Numbered from the stretch's first letter, positions 7,931 to 17,530 are shown. The stretch is 64,000 nt of DNA from Saccharothrix saharensis (GCF_006716745.1 NZ_VFPP01000001.1:4712001-4776000); one strand, 5' to 3'. The notes: a model not told the origin generated them from the letters alone. Program-made: numbers and translations.

Positions 7931-8820
7931 GCGCCGTGCCCCCTCCGGACCGTCTCGACCCACTCGGCCGCCGCCACGAACTGCTCGTTGCCCGCGACCG
8001 CCCCGCCCGGCTCGGCCTTCGGGTACGAGCCGAGGAACCGGGTCTGCGGGCAGTGCCGGTGCAGCGCGGCCAGCGCGTCGCCCACCCTGGGCTCGGTCAC
8101 GTGGCCGTCGAAGTCGATGTAGAACCGGTACTCGCCGAGCCTGCCCTTGGTGGGCCGCGACTCGATCCGGGTCAGGTTGATGCCGCGCAGCGCCAGCTCG
8201 GTCAGCAGCTCCGACAGCGCGCCGATCCGGTCGGCCGCCGTGCAGACCACGGACGTGCGGTCGTGGCCGGTCGGCTCGGGCAGCTCGCCGGGCGGGCGGA
8301 CCAGCAGGAACCGGGTCTTCGCGTCGCGGACGTCGGCGACATCGGTGGCCAGCACCTCCAGCGGGTAGTGGCGCACGGCCACCGGGGCGCTGACCGCCGC
8401 GTCGAACTCGCCGTTGAGCACGGCCCGCGCCGCGGCGGCGGTGGACGTCGTGGCGACCACGTCGGCGGCCGGCAGGTGCTCGGCGAGCCAGTGCCGGACC
8501 TGGGCCAGGGCGTGCGGGTGGCTCGCGACCGTGCGCACCGGGGCGCCGCCGGGCCGCACGAGCACGCTGAACCGCACCGGCAGCACCGCCTCGGCGACCG
8601 CGACCAGCGGCTCGCCCTCGGTCAGCGCGTCCATCGTCGCGGGCACCGCGCCTTCGACGGAGTTCTCCACCGGCACGCACGCCGCCTGCGTCTCACCGCG
8701 TCGGGTGGCGGCCAGCGCGGCGGGCACCGTGTCGAACGGGACCAGCTCCTGCTGCGGAGAGGCGAAGCCGCGTGCGGCCTGCTCGGTGAAGGTTCCCTGC
8801 GGTCCGAAGTAGGCGAGCAC
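7927..8820 (-). CDS. pheA: Prephenate dehydratase
   Basis: 297 residues. It decarboxylates and dehydrates prephenate to phenylpyruvate in phenylalanine synthesis. The start, VLAYFGPQGTFTEQAA, is the usual N-terminus of the monofunctional enzyme. DAKTRFLLV near residue 165 contains the catalytic TRF triplet. A C-terminal ACT domain carries NLTRIESRPTKGRLGEYRF, the ESRP phenylalanine-binding motif, so feedback inhibition is expected. GTG at 8820 begins right at the conserved first strand. No chorismate mutase domain is attached. Confidence 0.95.
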   Translation of the reverse strand: MLAYFGPQGTFTEQAARGFASPQQELVPFDTVPAALAATRRGETQAACVPVENSVEGAVPATMDALTEGEPLVAVAEAVLPVRFSVLVRPGGAPVRTVASHPHALAQVRHWLAEHLPAADVVATTSTAAAARAVLNGEFDAAVSAPVAVRHYPLEVLATDVADVRDAKTRFLLVRPPGELPEPTGHDRTSVVCTAADRIGALSELLTELALRGINLTRIESRPTKGRLGEYRFYIDFDGHVTEPRVGDALAALHRHCPQTRFLGSYPKAEPGGAVAGNEQFVAAAEWVETVRRGHGA

Positions 8821-8923
8821 GGCCGCAACGATACGAGGACCACGGCCGGTGACCGTCGTTGAGGCGAGGATCACCCGCCCGGTGGGTGCGGGCCCCCGTT
8901 CCGCACTACTGGGTTCTCCTGGA

Positions 8924-9538
8924 ATGCTGGGCGATGTGTCCGCCGCCGATACGGAGGGTGAGATCAACGCTCCGGTAGCAGTTCCCCGTCTGGTGTTGTG
9001 CGCCGTCGACGAACCGCTGGCCCGCGCCTGGCTCGCGGTGGCCGACGGCCGGACCGGCGTCGAGGTGCACCGGGGCTCGGTGCTCGACATCGTCGCCGAG
9101 GCCGTGGTGAGCCCCGCGAACTCGTCCGGCTGGATGCGCGGGGGCATCGACGCGGTGTACGCGCGGGCGTTCCCGCAGGTCGAGGGCAACGTGCGCAGTG
9201 CCGTGCTCGGGTTGCACGGCGGCGAGCTGCCGGTGGGCGAGGCGCTGGTCGTGCCGACCGGCGAGCCCGAGCCGGAGTGGTTGATCAGCGCGCCGACCAT
9301 GCGGCAACCCGGTGAGCTGCTGCCCGGCGACACCGTGCACCCGTACCTGGCCGCCCGCGCCGTGCTGCGGCTGTGGTCGGTGGGTCGGCTGGACGACGGC
9401 CGCCCGCTGCGCTCGGTCGTCCGCACGATCGCCATGCCGGGCCTGGGCACGGGTGTCGGCGGCGTCGCGCCCGCGACGTGCGCCCGGCAGGTCGCCGCGG
9501 CGTGGGACGAGGTGTTCAGCCCGCTGCCCAGCCGGTGA
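8924..9538 (+). CDS. Macro domain protein
   Basis: About 204 residues. VVSPANSSGWMRGGIDAVYARAFP around residues 65-90 is the ADP-ribose-binding region of macro domains (Asn and the glycine-rich loop). GEALVVPTGEPEPEWLISAPT and AMPGLGTGVGG are the later conserved strands. It may bind or hydrolyse ADP-ribose or its derivatives in the cytosol. The start is uncertain: ATG at 8924 fits domain boundaries, while an upstream ATG at 8849 would add 25 poorly conserved residues. It is divergent from pheA. Confidence 0.8.
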   Translation: MLGDVSAADTEGEINAPVAVPRLVLCAVDEPLARAWLAVADGRTGVEVHRGSVLDIVAEAVVSPANSSGWMRGGIDAVYARAFPQVEGNVRSAVLGLHGGELPVGEALVVPTGEPEPEWLISAPTMRQPGELLPGDTVHPYLAARAVLRLWSVGRLDDGRPLRSVVRTIAMPGLGTGVGGVAPATCARQVAAAWDEVFSPLPSR

Positions 9539-9553
9539 CGGGACCCGCTTCGG

Positions 9554-9596
9554 TTGTGCACAACCTGTGGACAGCCCGGCTGGGGCCTGTGGACAA
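9554..9596. other. DnaA-box-like cluster between convergent genes
   Basis: Three boxes lie within 43 bp: TTGTGCACA (9554-9562), TGTGGACAG (9566-9574) and TGTGGACAA (9588-9596). The last is a perfect reverse-strand TTGTCCACA, the actinobacterial DnaA box. The two TGTGGACA boxes are 22 bp apart with GCTGGGG between them, the same arrangement as at 41.2 kb. No origin genes are nearby, so titration or regulation by DnaA is more likely than an origin. Confidence 0.55.
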
Positions 9597-10079
9597 CTAG
9601 CGCGGGGCGACCCAACGCTCCAGGTCCAGTTCGTCGGTGATGGGGATGCCGTACTCGCCGACGCTGGGGATCTCCGGCTTGAGGCGGCGGGCTTCGCGCA
9701 CCGCGTCGGGCCGCAGCGCGGCCAGCCGGAAGCCGCGCCGCTGGTAGAAGCGCAGGGCGTCGAGGTTGTCGTTGGTCGTGGTGAGCCGGACGCGGTTGCA
9801 GCCGAGCTGGCGGGCCCGGTGCACGGCGGCGTCGACCAGCGAGCTGCCGACACCCCTGCCCCTTCGCAACGCGTCGATGGTGACGATCTCCAGGTGGCCG
9901 TCGGCGGCGGCGTAGGTGAGCAGCCCGACCACGGTGTCCTGCTGTTCGACCAGGAACCCGGGCAGGCTCGCGGGGAAGAACACCTGGCCGTGGGCGACGG
10001 CGGTGTGCGCGCCCCACAGCTCCAGCACCAGCCTGCCGACGACGATCCGGTCGGCTTCCTCGATCGCGCGTACGAGCAT
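9597..10079 (-). CDS. GNAT family N-acetyltransferase
   Basis: 160 residues forming a single GNAT domain: HLEIVTIDALRRGRGVGSSLVDAA near residues 65-88 holds the RGxG acetyl-CoA loop, and NLDALRFYQRRGFRLAALRPDA is the usual C-terminal strand-helix. The acceptor is unknown. It starts at ATG 10079 and is divergent from the response regulator gene, with 60 bases between them. Confidence 0.85.
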   Translation of the reverse strand: MLVRAIEEADRIVVGRLVLELWGAHTAVAHGQVFFPASLPGFLVEQQDTVVGLLTYAAADGHLEIVTIDALRRGRGVGSSLVDAAVHRARQLGCNRVRLTTTNDNLDALRFYQRRGFRLAALRPDAVREARRLKPEIPSVGEYGIPITDELDLERWVAPR

Positions 10080-10139
10080 TCCTGCACTGTCTTGGCGGGC
10101 GGGCGCGGTGGGTACCGGCATTCGACCTATGGTTGGTTC

Positions 10140-10769
10140 GTGCCGGTGCGAGTGTTGCTCGTAGACGACCACGAGGTGGTGCGCAGGGGCCTGCGCGAGT
10201 TGCTGGAGGACGAGGACGACATCTCGGTGGTGGCCGAGGCGGGCGGGGTGGGCGAGGCCGTGGTCCGGGCCGCGGCGACCCGGCCGGACGTGGCCGTGGT
10301 GGACGTGCGGCTGCCCGACGGCGGCGGGGTCGAGCTGTGCCGTCGGCTGCGCGCGTCGGCGGACGGTCCGCGGTGCCTGGTGCTGACCGCGTTCGACGAC
10401 GAGGAGGCGCTGGTCGGCGCGATCATGGCGGGCGCGTCGGGCTACCTGCTCAAGCAGGTGCGCGGGCAGGACCTGGTGACCGCGGTGCGCGAGGTGGCGG
10501 CCGGCCGCTCGCTGCTGGACCCGCAGACCACCGCCCGCGTCCTGGACCGCCTGCGCCGCCCGGCCGAGGTGGACGTGCTGGACGCGTTGACCGAGCAGGA
10601 GCGGCGGGTGCTGGACCTGATCGGCGAGGGTCTGACGAACCGCCAGATCGCCGAACGGCTGTTCCTGGCGGAGAAGACGGTGAAGAACTACGTCACCGCG
10701 GTGCTGTCGAAGCTGGGCATGGAACGCCGCACCCAAGCCGCCGCCTGGGTCGCCCGCCGCTCACGCTAG
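10140..10769 (+). CDS. LuxR/NarL-type response regulator (DevR/DosR-like)
   Basis: 209 residues. The receiver domain has LLVDDHEVVRRGL with the paired acidic residues, a phosphoacceptor in VAVVDVRLPDG (about Asp55), a Thr in VLTAFDD and a Lys in YLLKQ. The C-terminal LuxR helix-turn-helix is LTEQERRVLDLIGEGLTNRQ followed by IAERLFLAEKTVKNYVTAVLSKLG. This is the DevR/DosR pattern. The gene converges on a DevS-like kinase and overlaps its 3' end by 9 bases. The DosR-like dyad upstream of cydA is a likely target. GTG 10140 begins two residues before the first strand. Confidence 0.9.
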   Translation: MPVRVLLVDDHEVVRRGLRELLEDEDDISVVAEAGGVGEAVVRAAATRPDVAVVDVRLPDGGGVELCRRLRASADGPRCLVLTAFDDEEALVGAIMAGASGYLLKQVRGQDLVTAVREVAAGRSLLDPQTTARVLDRLRRPAEVDVLDALTEQERRVLDLIGEGLTNRQIAERLFLAEKTVKNYVTAVLSKLGMERRTQAAAWVARRSR

Positions 10770-11870
10770 GGGCACGTGCCAGGTGATCGTGGTGCCGGTG
10801 CGGGGGGAGGACGTGATCTCGCAGCCCCCGCCGGCGGCCAGGGCGCGTTCCTCCAGGTGCCGCAGACCGCGCCGGGCGACGCCGCGCGGGATGCCGCAGC
10901 CGTCGTCGGTGACCCGCAGGTCCAGCCGGTCGGCGGTGCGGCGCAGCTCGATGCCGACGTGCCGGGCGCCCGAGTGCCGCACCACGTTCGACAGCGCCTC
11001 GCGCAGCGCCGCACGGGCGTGGTCGGCCAGGTCGGTCGGCACGGACGCCACGTCGCCCTCGATGCGGACGTCCGGCTCGTGCCCGAGCAGTTCGCCCGCG
11101 GTCCGCGCCTCGGCCAGCACCGAGCCCTTCAGGTCGACGTCGCCGGGGTGGCCGGGGTCGGCGCTGCGCAGCGCCCGCACGGTGGCGCGGACCTCGGCCA
11201 TGGTCCGGTCGAGCTGGTCCACGCACTCGGCCAGCCGGCGCGCCTCCCGGCCTTCGAGCTTCAGCCGCCGGTCCAGGAGGTCGAGCTGCACGCCCGTCGC
11301 GTACAGCCGCTGGATGATCACGTCGTGCAGGTCGCGCGCGATGCGCTCGCGCTCCTGGTAGACCGCGACCCGCTGGCGCGCGGTCGAGCCCTCGGCCAGC
11401 ACGACGGCGAGCCCGGCCTGCGCGGCGAACGCGGTCAGCACCTCGACGGTGTCCGGGCTGAACGGCTGCGCGCCCTTGCGCCGGTACACGGCCAGCGCGC
11501 CGATCCGGCGTTCCTTCGTGCCGAACGGCGCGACCGCGAACGGCCCGTAGCCGCGCAGCGCCTTGGGCACGAACGGCGCGGTGCGGGGGTCGGTGGTGAA
11601 GTCGTCGGCGACCACGGGCACGCCGGTCCTGGCCGCCCGTGCGGCCGACGAACGGCTCGACAGCACCACGCCCACCGGGTCGTCGTCGCCGGAGGAGGCC
11701 TCGACGGTGAGCGTGCCGTCGTCGGCGGTGGCCATGGCGAGCCCGAGGTCCGCGCCGGCGAGCTCGACGGCGCTGCGCACCACGAGCGGCAGCACGGCGT
11801 CGGGGTCGTCACCGGCCAGGGCCGCCGAGGTGATCTCGGTCGACGCGGCGAGCACGCGTGCGGGGTCCAC
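10761..11870 (-). CDS. GAF-domain sensor histidine kinase (DevS-like)
   Basis: About 369 residues and no membrane segment. A GAF domain occupies roughly residues 10-165. ERERIARDLHDVIIQRLYATGVQL is the HisKA_3 phosphoacceptor helix, and an HATPase_c domain with ALREALSNVVRHSGA, DLRVTDDGCGIP and GGGCEITSSPRTGTTI follows. M. tuberculosis DevS/DosT have the same kinase core but two GAF domains with haem in the first. Here only one GAF is present and haem binding cannot be judged. The gene is last in the cyd operon. GTG 11870 is chosen; TTG 11879, overlapping the cydDC stop, is an alternative. The partner is the convergent response regulator. Confidence 0.9.
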   Translation of the reverse strand: MDPARVLAASTEITSAALAGDDPDAVLPLVVRSAVELAGADLGLAMATADDGTLTVEASSGDDDPVGVVLSSRSSAARAARTGVPVVADDFTTDPRTAPFVPKALRGYGPFAVAPFGTKERRIGALAVYRRKGAQPFSPDTVEVLTAFAAQAGLAVVLAEGSTARQRVAVYQERERIARDLHDVIIQRLYATGVQLDLLDRRLKLEGREARRLAECVDQLDRTMAEVRATVRALRSADPGHPGDVDLKGSVLAEARTAGELLGHEPDVRIEGDVASVPTDLADHARAALREALSNVVRHSGARHVGIELRRTADRLDLRVTDDGCGIPRGVARRGLRHLEERALAAGGGCEITSSPRTGTTITWHVPLA

Positions 11871-11875
11871 GGCGG

Positions 11876-14800
11876 TCAACGGTAGGCCCTGGCCCGCACC
11901 CGCCCGTCGGCGACGTCCAGCACCAGGTCGGCGCGGTCGGCTTCGCCCGGCCGGTGGGTGATGTGGATGACGGTCTTGTCCCGCAGCACGTCGTCGAGGC
12001 GCGCCAGCAGCGCGGCGGCGGTCGGCTCGTCCAGGTGGGCGGTCGGCTCGTCGAGCAGCACGAGGTCGGCGTCGTGGAGCAGGGCGCGGGCCAGCGCGAC
12101 CCGTTGCGCCTCCCCGCCCGACAGCAGCGTCGGGCCGATCACCGCGTCCAGGTCGAGCCGGACGCCGGCCACGTCGAGCGCCCACCGCAGCCGGTCGTCG
12201 TCCGCCCGGGGGTCGCCCAGCCGGAGGTTCTCCCGGACGGTGGTCGTGACCAGCAGGGGTTCCTGCGGGCACCACGCCACCCGGTCGGGCCTCCACACCA
12301 GCCCTCGCTCGGGTTCGAGGAACCCCAGGAGCAGCGCGAACAGGCTCGACTTGCCCGCGCCGGACGGGCCGACGACGGCCACCTTCGCCCCGGCGGGCAG
12401 GTCGACCGACACCCGTTCCAGCACGGGGTCCGCACTGCCCGGCCACCGCGCCGTCACGCCTTCGAGCGAGACCGCGCCGCCGACCGAGCCCACTTCGACC
12501 CGGGCCGCCGACGTGACCGGTGGCTGCTCGACGATCCGGCCGTACGCCTCGCGCAGCGCCGCGCAGTGCTGGGCGGCGGCGGGCAGCGCGCTCAGCACCT
12601 CGGCCAGCGCCAGCGGAGCCAGCCCCAGGACCGGCAGCAGCAGCGGGTCGACGCCGCCGGCCAGGCCGATGCACACCGCCGACGCCAGCCCGGTGGTCAG
12701 GTGCACGATGCCGATCGCCGCGCCCGCGCCGAGCGCCTGGCGGCGGGCCAGCCGGGCGAGCGCGGCGTCCCGGCGGGCCAGCTCGGCGCGCACCCGGCCG
12801 TCCGCGCCGAACGCGATCAGGTCCGGTGCGGCGGTGAGCAGGGTCAGCACCTGCTCCGACACGTGCCGCCGACCGCGGGCGAGCACGGCCGTGGCGCGGC
12901 GTTCGGTGAGGACCGCGACGAGCGGCGCGAGCGTGCCGCCGACGGCCAGCGCCACGGCCAGCGCGAGACCGGCCACCGGTTCGATGGCGGTGAACAGCAC
13001 GACCGCCGCCACCGACACCCCCACCGCGATCAACGGCGGTTGCAGCACCCGCGGGACCAGGTCGCGGACGGTGTCGACGTCGTCGACCAGGCGGGTGAGC
13101 TCGGCCCGCCCGGGTCGCAGGCTCCGCCAGAGCCGGACCCGCAACGACTCGGCGTGCCGGAACGCGGCGTCGTGCGACACCAGCCGCTCCAGGTACCGCA
13201 GCACGCCCTTGGCCAGCGCGAACGTGCGCACGCCCACCACCAGCACGGACAGCGTCAGGATCGGCGGCTGGGTCGCCGCCTTCGCGATCAGGTGCGCGGC
13301 CAGCGCGGTCAGCGCCACGCCGCTCAACGACGCCGCCGCGCCCAGCGCCGCACCGGCCAGCAGCCGGCGGGTGGGGCGCGGTGTCCGCGGCGCGGCCGGC
13401 CGGTCGTCCACGACGCGGACCGCCCGTGCGGCGGCCACGTCCCCGGCCGGCTCGCCCACCAGCCGGTGCGTGGCCAGCACGACGGCCGCGCCCTCGTCGG
13501 CGGCCCGGTGCACGGCGGCCATCACCTTCGCGGCCGTCGCCCGGTCGAGGTGCGCGGTGGGTTCGTCGAGCAGCAGCACGGTCGCGCCGTCCCGCACCCG
13601 CGTCAGCGCGCGGGCGACCGCGACCCGCTGCCGCTCCCCGGTCGACAGCTCGGTGATCGGCCGCGCCACCAGGTGGTCCGCGGCCACGGACGCCAGCACG
13701 TCGTGGTCGACCCGGCCGGTGGTGAGCTCCAGCTCGTCGGCCACGGTCCGCCCCGCGAACGCGGGCCGCTGCGGCACCCAGGCGATGGCCGACCGGTCGA
13801 CGGCCACCGACCCGCCGTCCGGCTCCACGAAGCCGAGCAGCACCCCGAACAGCGTCGACTTGCCCGCGCCGCTGGGCGCGTCCAGCCGGTGCACCTCGCC
13901 CGGACGCACCCGGAACCCGACCCCGTCGGGCGCGAACCGCCCCCGCCGCCGCACCCGCAGGTCGCGGACCTCGACGCCCTCGACCGACTCCGCGCGGTGC
14001 GCGCGGGGCTGGGGCGTGGGGATCTCGGCGACCCGCCGCACCGCCTCCACACCGTCCTCCGAGGCGTGGTGCGCGGCGCCGGCGGCCCGCAGCGGCAGGT
14101 AGCACTCGGGCGCGAGGATCAGCACGACCAGGCCCGTGAGCAGCGTCATCTCCCCCGACACCAGCCGCAGGCCGATGCCCACCGCGATCAGCGCCACCGA
14201 CAGCGACGCCACGACCTCCAACACCAGCGCCGACAGGAACGCCACCCGCAACGTGCCCATGGTGGCCCGCCGGTACCGCTCGCCGACCTCGCGCACGGCC
14301 GACGCCTGGGCCGCCGCCCGGCCGAACGCGGTCAGCACCGGCAGCGCCCGCACCAGCTCCGCGAGCCGCCCCGACAACCGCTCCAGCGCCGACGCGGCCG
14401 CCTCCACCCGCGCCGACGTGAACCGGCCGATCAGGATCGCGAACACCGGGATCAACGGCAGCGTCACCGCGACCAGCACCGCCGACGTGGGGTCGGTGAC
14501 CAGGATCCAGCCGCCCACCGCCACCGGCACCACGGCCGTCGTCACCAGCGCGGGCAGGTACCGGGTGAAGTACGCGTCCAGCGCGTCCAGCCCCTTGGTC
14601 GCCACCACCGCCAGCGACGCCGGGCCGCGCGCCACGATCCACGACGGCCCCAGCCCGAGCGCCCGGTCGAGCACCGCCGCCCGCAGCTCCTCCTTCGCGC
14701 CCGCCGCCGCGCGCGCCGCCACCGACTCGGTCGCCCACGCCAGCCCGGCCCGCGCCACCACCGCGACCGCCAGCACCGCCAACGACCCGCCGCCCACCAA

Positions 14801-14965
14801 CGCCGACGCCAGCGCCACGGCCTGCCAGACCAGGGCGACGGCGGTCAGCGCGGCCAGCACCGCGCACCAGGCCAACGCCCGGCGCGCCGACCGCGAGAGC
14901 GATGGCAGCGCGCCGAGCGGGCCCGTCCCCGGCTTCTTGGCGGAAGGGGCTCCGGGGAAGTTCAC
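11876..14965 (-). CDS. cydDC: Fused CydD-CydC thiol ABC exporter
   Basis: 1029 residues made of two complete ABC transporter halves, each with six membrane helices followed by an ATPase. In E. coli CydDC exports cysteine and glutathione and is needed to assemble cytochrome bd; fusion in one chain is common in actinobacteria. First ATPase: APSGAGKST, LSTGERQRVAVARAL, VLLLDEPTAHLD. Second: GPSGAGKSS, LSGGEAQRVALARAL, LVLLDEPTAHLD. In the first Walker A the leading Gly is Ala, a mild deviation. GTG 14965 overlaps the cydB stop (GTGA). It lies between cydB and the kinase in one operon. Confidence 0.92.
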   Translation of the reverse strand: MNFPGAPSAKKPGTGPLGALPSLSRSARRALAWCAVLAALTAVALVWQAVALASALVGGGSLAVLAVAVVARAGLAWATESVAARAAAGAKEELRAAVLDRALGLGPSWIVARGPASLAVVATKGLDALDAYFTRYLPALVTTAVVPVAVGGWILVTDPTSAVLVAVTLPLIPVFAILIGRFTSARVEAAASALERLSGRLAELVRALPVLTAFGRAAAQASAVREVGERYRRATMGTLRVAFLSALVLEVVASLSVALIAVGIGLRLVSGEMTLLTGLVVLILAPECYLPLRAAGAAHHASEDGVEAVRRVAEIPTPQPRAHRAESVEGVEVRDLRVRRRGRFAPDGVGFRVRPGEVHRLDAPSGAGKSTLFGVLLGFVEPDGGSVAVDRSAIAWVPQRPAFAGRTVADELELTTGRVDHDVLASVAADHLVARPITELSTGERQRVAVARALTRVRDGATVLLLDEPTAHLDRATAAKVMAAVHRAADEGAAVVLATHRLVGEPAGDVAAARAVRVVDDRPAAPRTPRPTRRLLAGAALGAAASLSGVALTALAAHLIAKAATQPPILTLSVLVVGVRTFALAKGVLRYLERLVSHDAAFRHAESLRVRLWRSLRPGRAELTRLVDDVDTVRDLVPRVLQPPLIAVGVSVAAVVLFTAIEPVAGLALAVALAVGGTLAPLVAVLTERRATAVLARGRRHVSEQVLTLLTAAPDLIAFGADGRVRAELARRDAALARLARRQALGAGAAIGIVHLTTGLASAVCIGLAGGVDPLLLPVLGLAPLALAEVLSALPAAAQHCAALREAYGRIVEQPPVTSAARVEVGSVGGAVSLEGVTARWPGSADPVLERVSVDLPAGAKVAVVGPSGAGKSSLFALLLGFLEPERGLVWRPDRVAWCPQEPLLVTTTVRENLRLGDPRADDDRLRWALDVAGVRLDLDAVIGPTLLSGGEAQRVALARALLHDADLVLLDEPTAHLDEPTAAALLARLDDVLRDKTVIHITHRPGEADRADLVLDVADGRVRARAYR

Positions 14966-15978
14966 CGGCTCGACCCGGTGGGCACGTGGACATCCGGGAT
15001 GTGCCGGGTGCCGATCCGCTTGCGGAACACCCAGTACGTCCACCCCTGGTAGACGAGCACGGCGGGCGTGCCGAACGCGGCCACCCAGGTCATCACGGTC
15101 AGCGTGTAAGGGCTCGACGCGGCGCCCGCCACGGTGAGCGACCACGCCGGGTCCAGGGTGGACGGCAGCACGTTCGGGTACAGCGCGCCGAACAACGCCG
15201 CCACGGTCGCCGCCACCGCGACGCCCATCAGCGCGAACGCCTGCCCCTCGCGCCGCAGCACGAGCCGCGCGTACGCGCCGAAGGCTGCCAGCCCCACCAC
15301 GATCGAGGCGGCCCACGTCCACACCGACCCGAACCGCAGCTGCACGGTCAGCAGCAGCACCACCAACGGCAGCAGCGCGAACGGCGCGACCTTCAACGCC
15401 AGCGCGCGGGCCCGTTCCCGCACCTCGCCCTCGGTCTTCAGCGACAGGAACACCGCGCCGTGCACCAGCGCGTACCCGGCCACGGCCGCCGCGCCGAGCA
15501 GCGTCTCCCACCGGACCGACGCGAACGGCGAGCCGACCCGGTCGCCCGCGGCGTCCAGCGGCATCCCGAACACGGTCGTCGCGAGCAGCAGCCCGACCCC
15601 CAGCGGCGCCACCCACGACCCGGCGACGATCACGGCGTCCCACGTGCGCCGCCACCGCGCCGAGTCGACCTTGCCCCGGTACTCGAACGCCACGCCGCGC
15701 CCGATCAGCGCCAGCAGGAACAGCACCAGTGGCAGGTACACCGAGCTGAACAGCGACGCATACCAGTCGGGGAACGCGGCGAACGTGGCGCCGCCCGCGA
15801 CCAGCAGCCACACCTCGTTGCCGTCCCACACCGGCCCGATCGTGTTGATCAGCACCCGCCGCTCGCGCTCGGACCGGCCGAGCACGGGCAGCAGCATGCC
15901 GACGCCGAAGTCGAACCCCTCCAGGAACAGGTAGCCCAGCCACAGCAGGGCGATCACGCAGAACCAGAACGTCTCCAC
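14962..15978 (-). CDS. cydB: Cytochrome bd ubiquinol/menaquinol oxidase subunit II
   Basis: 338 residues with about nine membrane helices. The start, METFWFCVIALLWLGYLFLE followed by GFDFGVGML, and the segment NTIGPVWDGNEVWLLVAGGA are signatures of CydB. With CydA it forms the high-affinity terminal oxidase of the respiratory chain, used at low oxygen. It follows cydA by 11 bases and overlaps cydDC by 4. Confidence 0.96.
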   Translation of the reverse strand: METFWFCVIALLWLGYLFLEGFDFGVGMLLPVLGRSERERRVLINTIGPVWDGNEVWLLVAGGATFAAFPDWYASLFSSVYLPLVLFLLALIGRGVAFEYRGKVDSARWRRTWDAVIVAGSWVAPLGVGLLLATTVFGMPLDAAGDRVGSPFASVRWETLLGAAAVAGYALVHGAVFLSLKTEGEVRERARALALKVAPFALLPLVVLLLTVQLRFGSVWTWAASIVVGLAAFGAYARLVLRREGQAFALMGVAVAATVAALFGALYPNVLPSTLDPAWSLTVAGAASSPYTLTVMTWVAAFGTPAVLVYQGWTYWVFRKRIGTRHIPDVHVPTGSSR

Positions 15979-15989
15979 GTCCGTCCCCC

Positions 15990-17486
15990 TCAGTACGCGA
16001 ACGACAGGACGTCGTCGTCACGCTTCTCGGTGTCGTCACGCTTCCCGGTGTCGTCGTCCGGCGCCCGAGCCGGCAGCACGCCCGCGACTCCGGCGCGGAC
16101 GTACCGCCGGATCAGGAACACCTCGACGCAGGCCAGCACCCCGTAGACCAGCGTCAAGGCGATCAGCGACGTCAACACCTCCCCCGGTGTCGACGACGAC
16201 ACGGCGCGGGCGGTGAACATCCACACACCGTCCACCCCGCTCGGGTTCGGCACCACCACGAACGGCTGCCGCCCCATCTCGGTGAAGATCCAGCCGAAGC
16301 TGTTGGCCAGGAACGGCGTCGCGATGCTGCCCAGCGCCAGCCACTTGAACCACCGGCCGCCCGGCGTCCGGCCGCCCCGCGTCAGCCACAGGATCAGCAG
16401 GCCCGCGCCGACCGCGAGGCCACCGAAGCCGATCATCAGCCGGAAACCCCAGTAGGTGACGGGCAGGTTGGGCACGTAGTCGATCGGCTTGCCGGACAGC
16501 TCGCCGAGCTTCGGGTCGACCGGGTAGTTGGTGCCGTACTTCTCCTGGTACATCGGCACCAGGTCCTCGATGCCCTTCACCTCGGTGGTGAAGTCGTTGT
16601 GCGCCAGGAACGACAGCAGCGCGGGCACCGTGACGCTCTTGACGTTCTCGCAGTCGGGCCGCGACACGTCGCCGATCGCGAAGACCGAGAACGCGGCGGG
16701 CTGCTCGGTGTGGCACAGCGCCTCGGCCGCGGCCATCTTCATCGGCTGCTGCTCGAACATCAGCTTGCCCTGCACGTCACCGCTGATGGCGAGGCCGGTG
16801 AACGCGGCGACGCCCACCCACGTGCCGAGCTTGACCGACGCGCGCCACACCGGCCCGTCGTCACCGCGCCGCCACAGGTGCCACGCGGCGATGCCCACCA
16901 GGAACGTCCCGGCGACCGCGAACGCGCCGAAGATCGTGTGCGGGAACGCGGCCAGCGTCGTGTTGTTGCCCAGCACCGCCCAGATCGAGGTCAGCCGCGG
17001 CCTGCCGTCGACCAGCTCCACGCCGACCGGGTGCTGCATCCACGAGTTCGCGGCCAGGATGAAGTAGGCCGACGCGATCGTGGCCAGCGAGAACGCCCAC
17101 ACGCACGCCAGGTGGACCTTCTTCGGCAGCCGGTCCCAGCCGAAGATCCACAGGCCGAGGAACGTCGACTCGACGAAGAACGCGACCAGGCCCTCCATCG
17201 CCAACGGCGCGCCGAACACGTCGCCGACGAACCGCGAGTAGGCGCTCCAGGTCATGCCGAACTGGAACTCCTGCACGATGCCGGTCACCACGCCCATGGC
17301 GAAGTTGATCAGCAGCAGCTTGCCCCAGAACTTGGTCATCGCCAGGTACTTGCGGTTGCCCGTGCGCACCCACGCGGTCTGCATCACCGCCACGAGGAGC
17401 GAGAGCCCGATGGTCAGCGGCACCATCAGGAAGTGGTAGACGGTGGTGATGCCGAACTGCCACCGTGCCAGGTCGAGGACGTCCAC
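15990..17486 (-). CDS. cydA: Cytochrome bd oxidase subunit I
   Basis: 498 residues. The N-terminal RWQFGITTVYHFLMVPLTIG carries the conserved haem-ligand histidine region. Later GRQPFVVV and the Q-loop stretch with NLPVTYWGFRLMIGFG mark subunit I. The Q loop is of the short type typical of Gram-positives. The C-terminus is a charged tail with a duplicated GKRDDTEKRDD unit, caused by a tandem DNA repeat at about 16017-16050. Start GTG 17486. It is the first gene of cydA-cydB-cydDC-kinase. The upstream region holds a DosR-like dyad. Confidence 0.96.
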   Translation of the reverse strand: MDVLDLARWQFGITTVYHFLMVPLTIGLSLLVAVMQTAWVRTGNRKYLAMTKFWGKLLLINFAMGVVTGIVQEFQFGMTWSAYSRFVGDVFGAPLAMEGLVAFFVESTFLGLWIFGWDRLPKKVHLACVWAFSLATIASAYFILAANSWMQHPVGVELVDGRPRLTSIWAVLGNNTTLAAFPHTIFGAFAVAGTFLVGIAAWHLWRRGDDGPVWRASVKLGTWVGVAAFTGLAISGDVQGKLMFEQQPMKMAAAEALCHTEQPAAFSVFAIGDVSRPDCENVKSVTVPALLSFLAHNDFTTEVKGIEDLVPMYQEKYGTNYPVDPKLGELSGKPIDYVPNLPVTYWGFRLMIGFGGLAVGAGLLILWLTRGGRTPGGRWFKWLALGSIATPFLANSFGWIFTEMGRQPFVVVPNPSGVDGVWMFTARAVSSSTPGEVLTSLIALTLVYGVLACVEVFLIRRYVRAGVAGVLPARAPDDDTGKRDDTEKRDDDVLSFAY

Positions 17487-17530
17487 GGGTCGAACGTAGG
17501 TCGGGGAGGGGTCCCTCCCTCAGGTACGAG

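Noticed and set aside
9554..9596. Chromosomal origin of replication
   Set aside because: Only three boxes, no AT-rich unwinding region, and none of dnaA, dnaN or parAB nearby.
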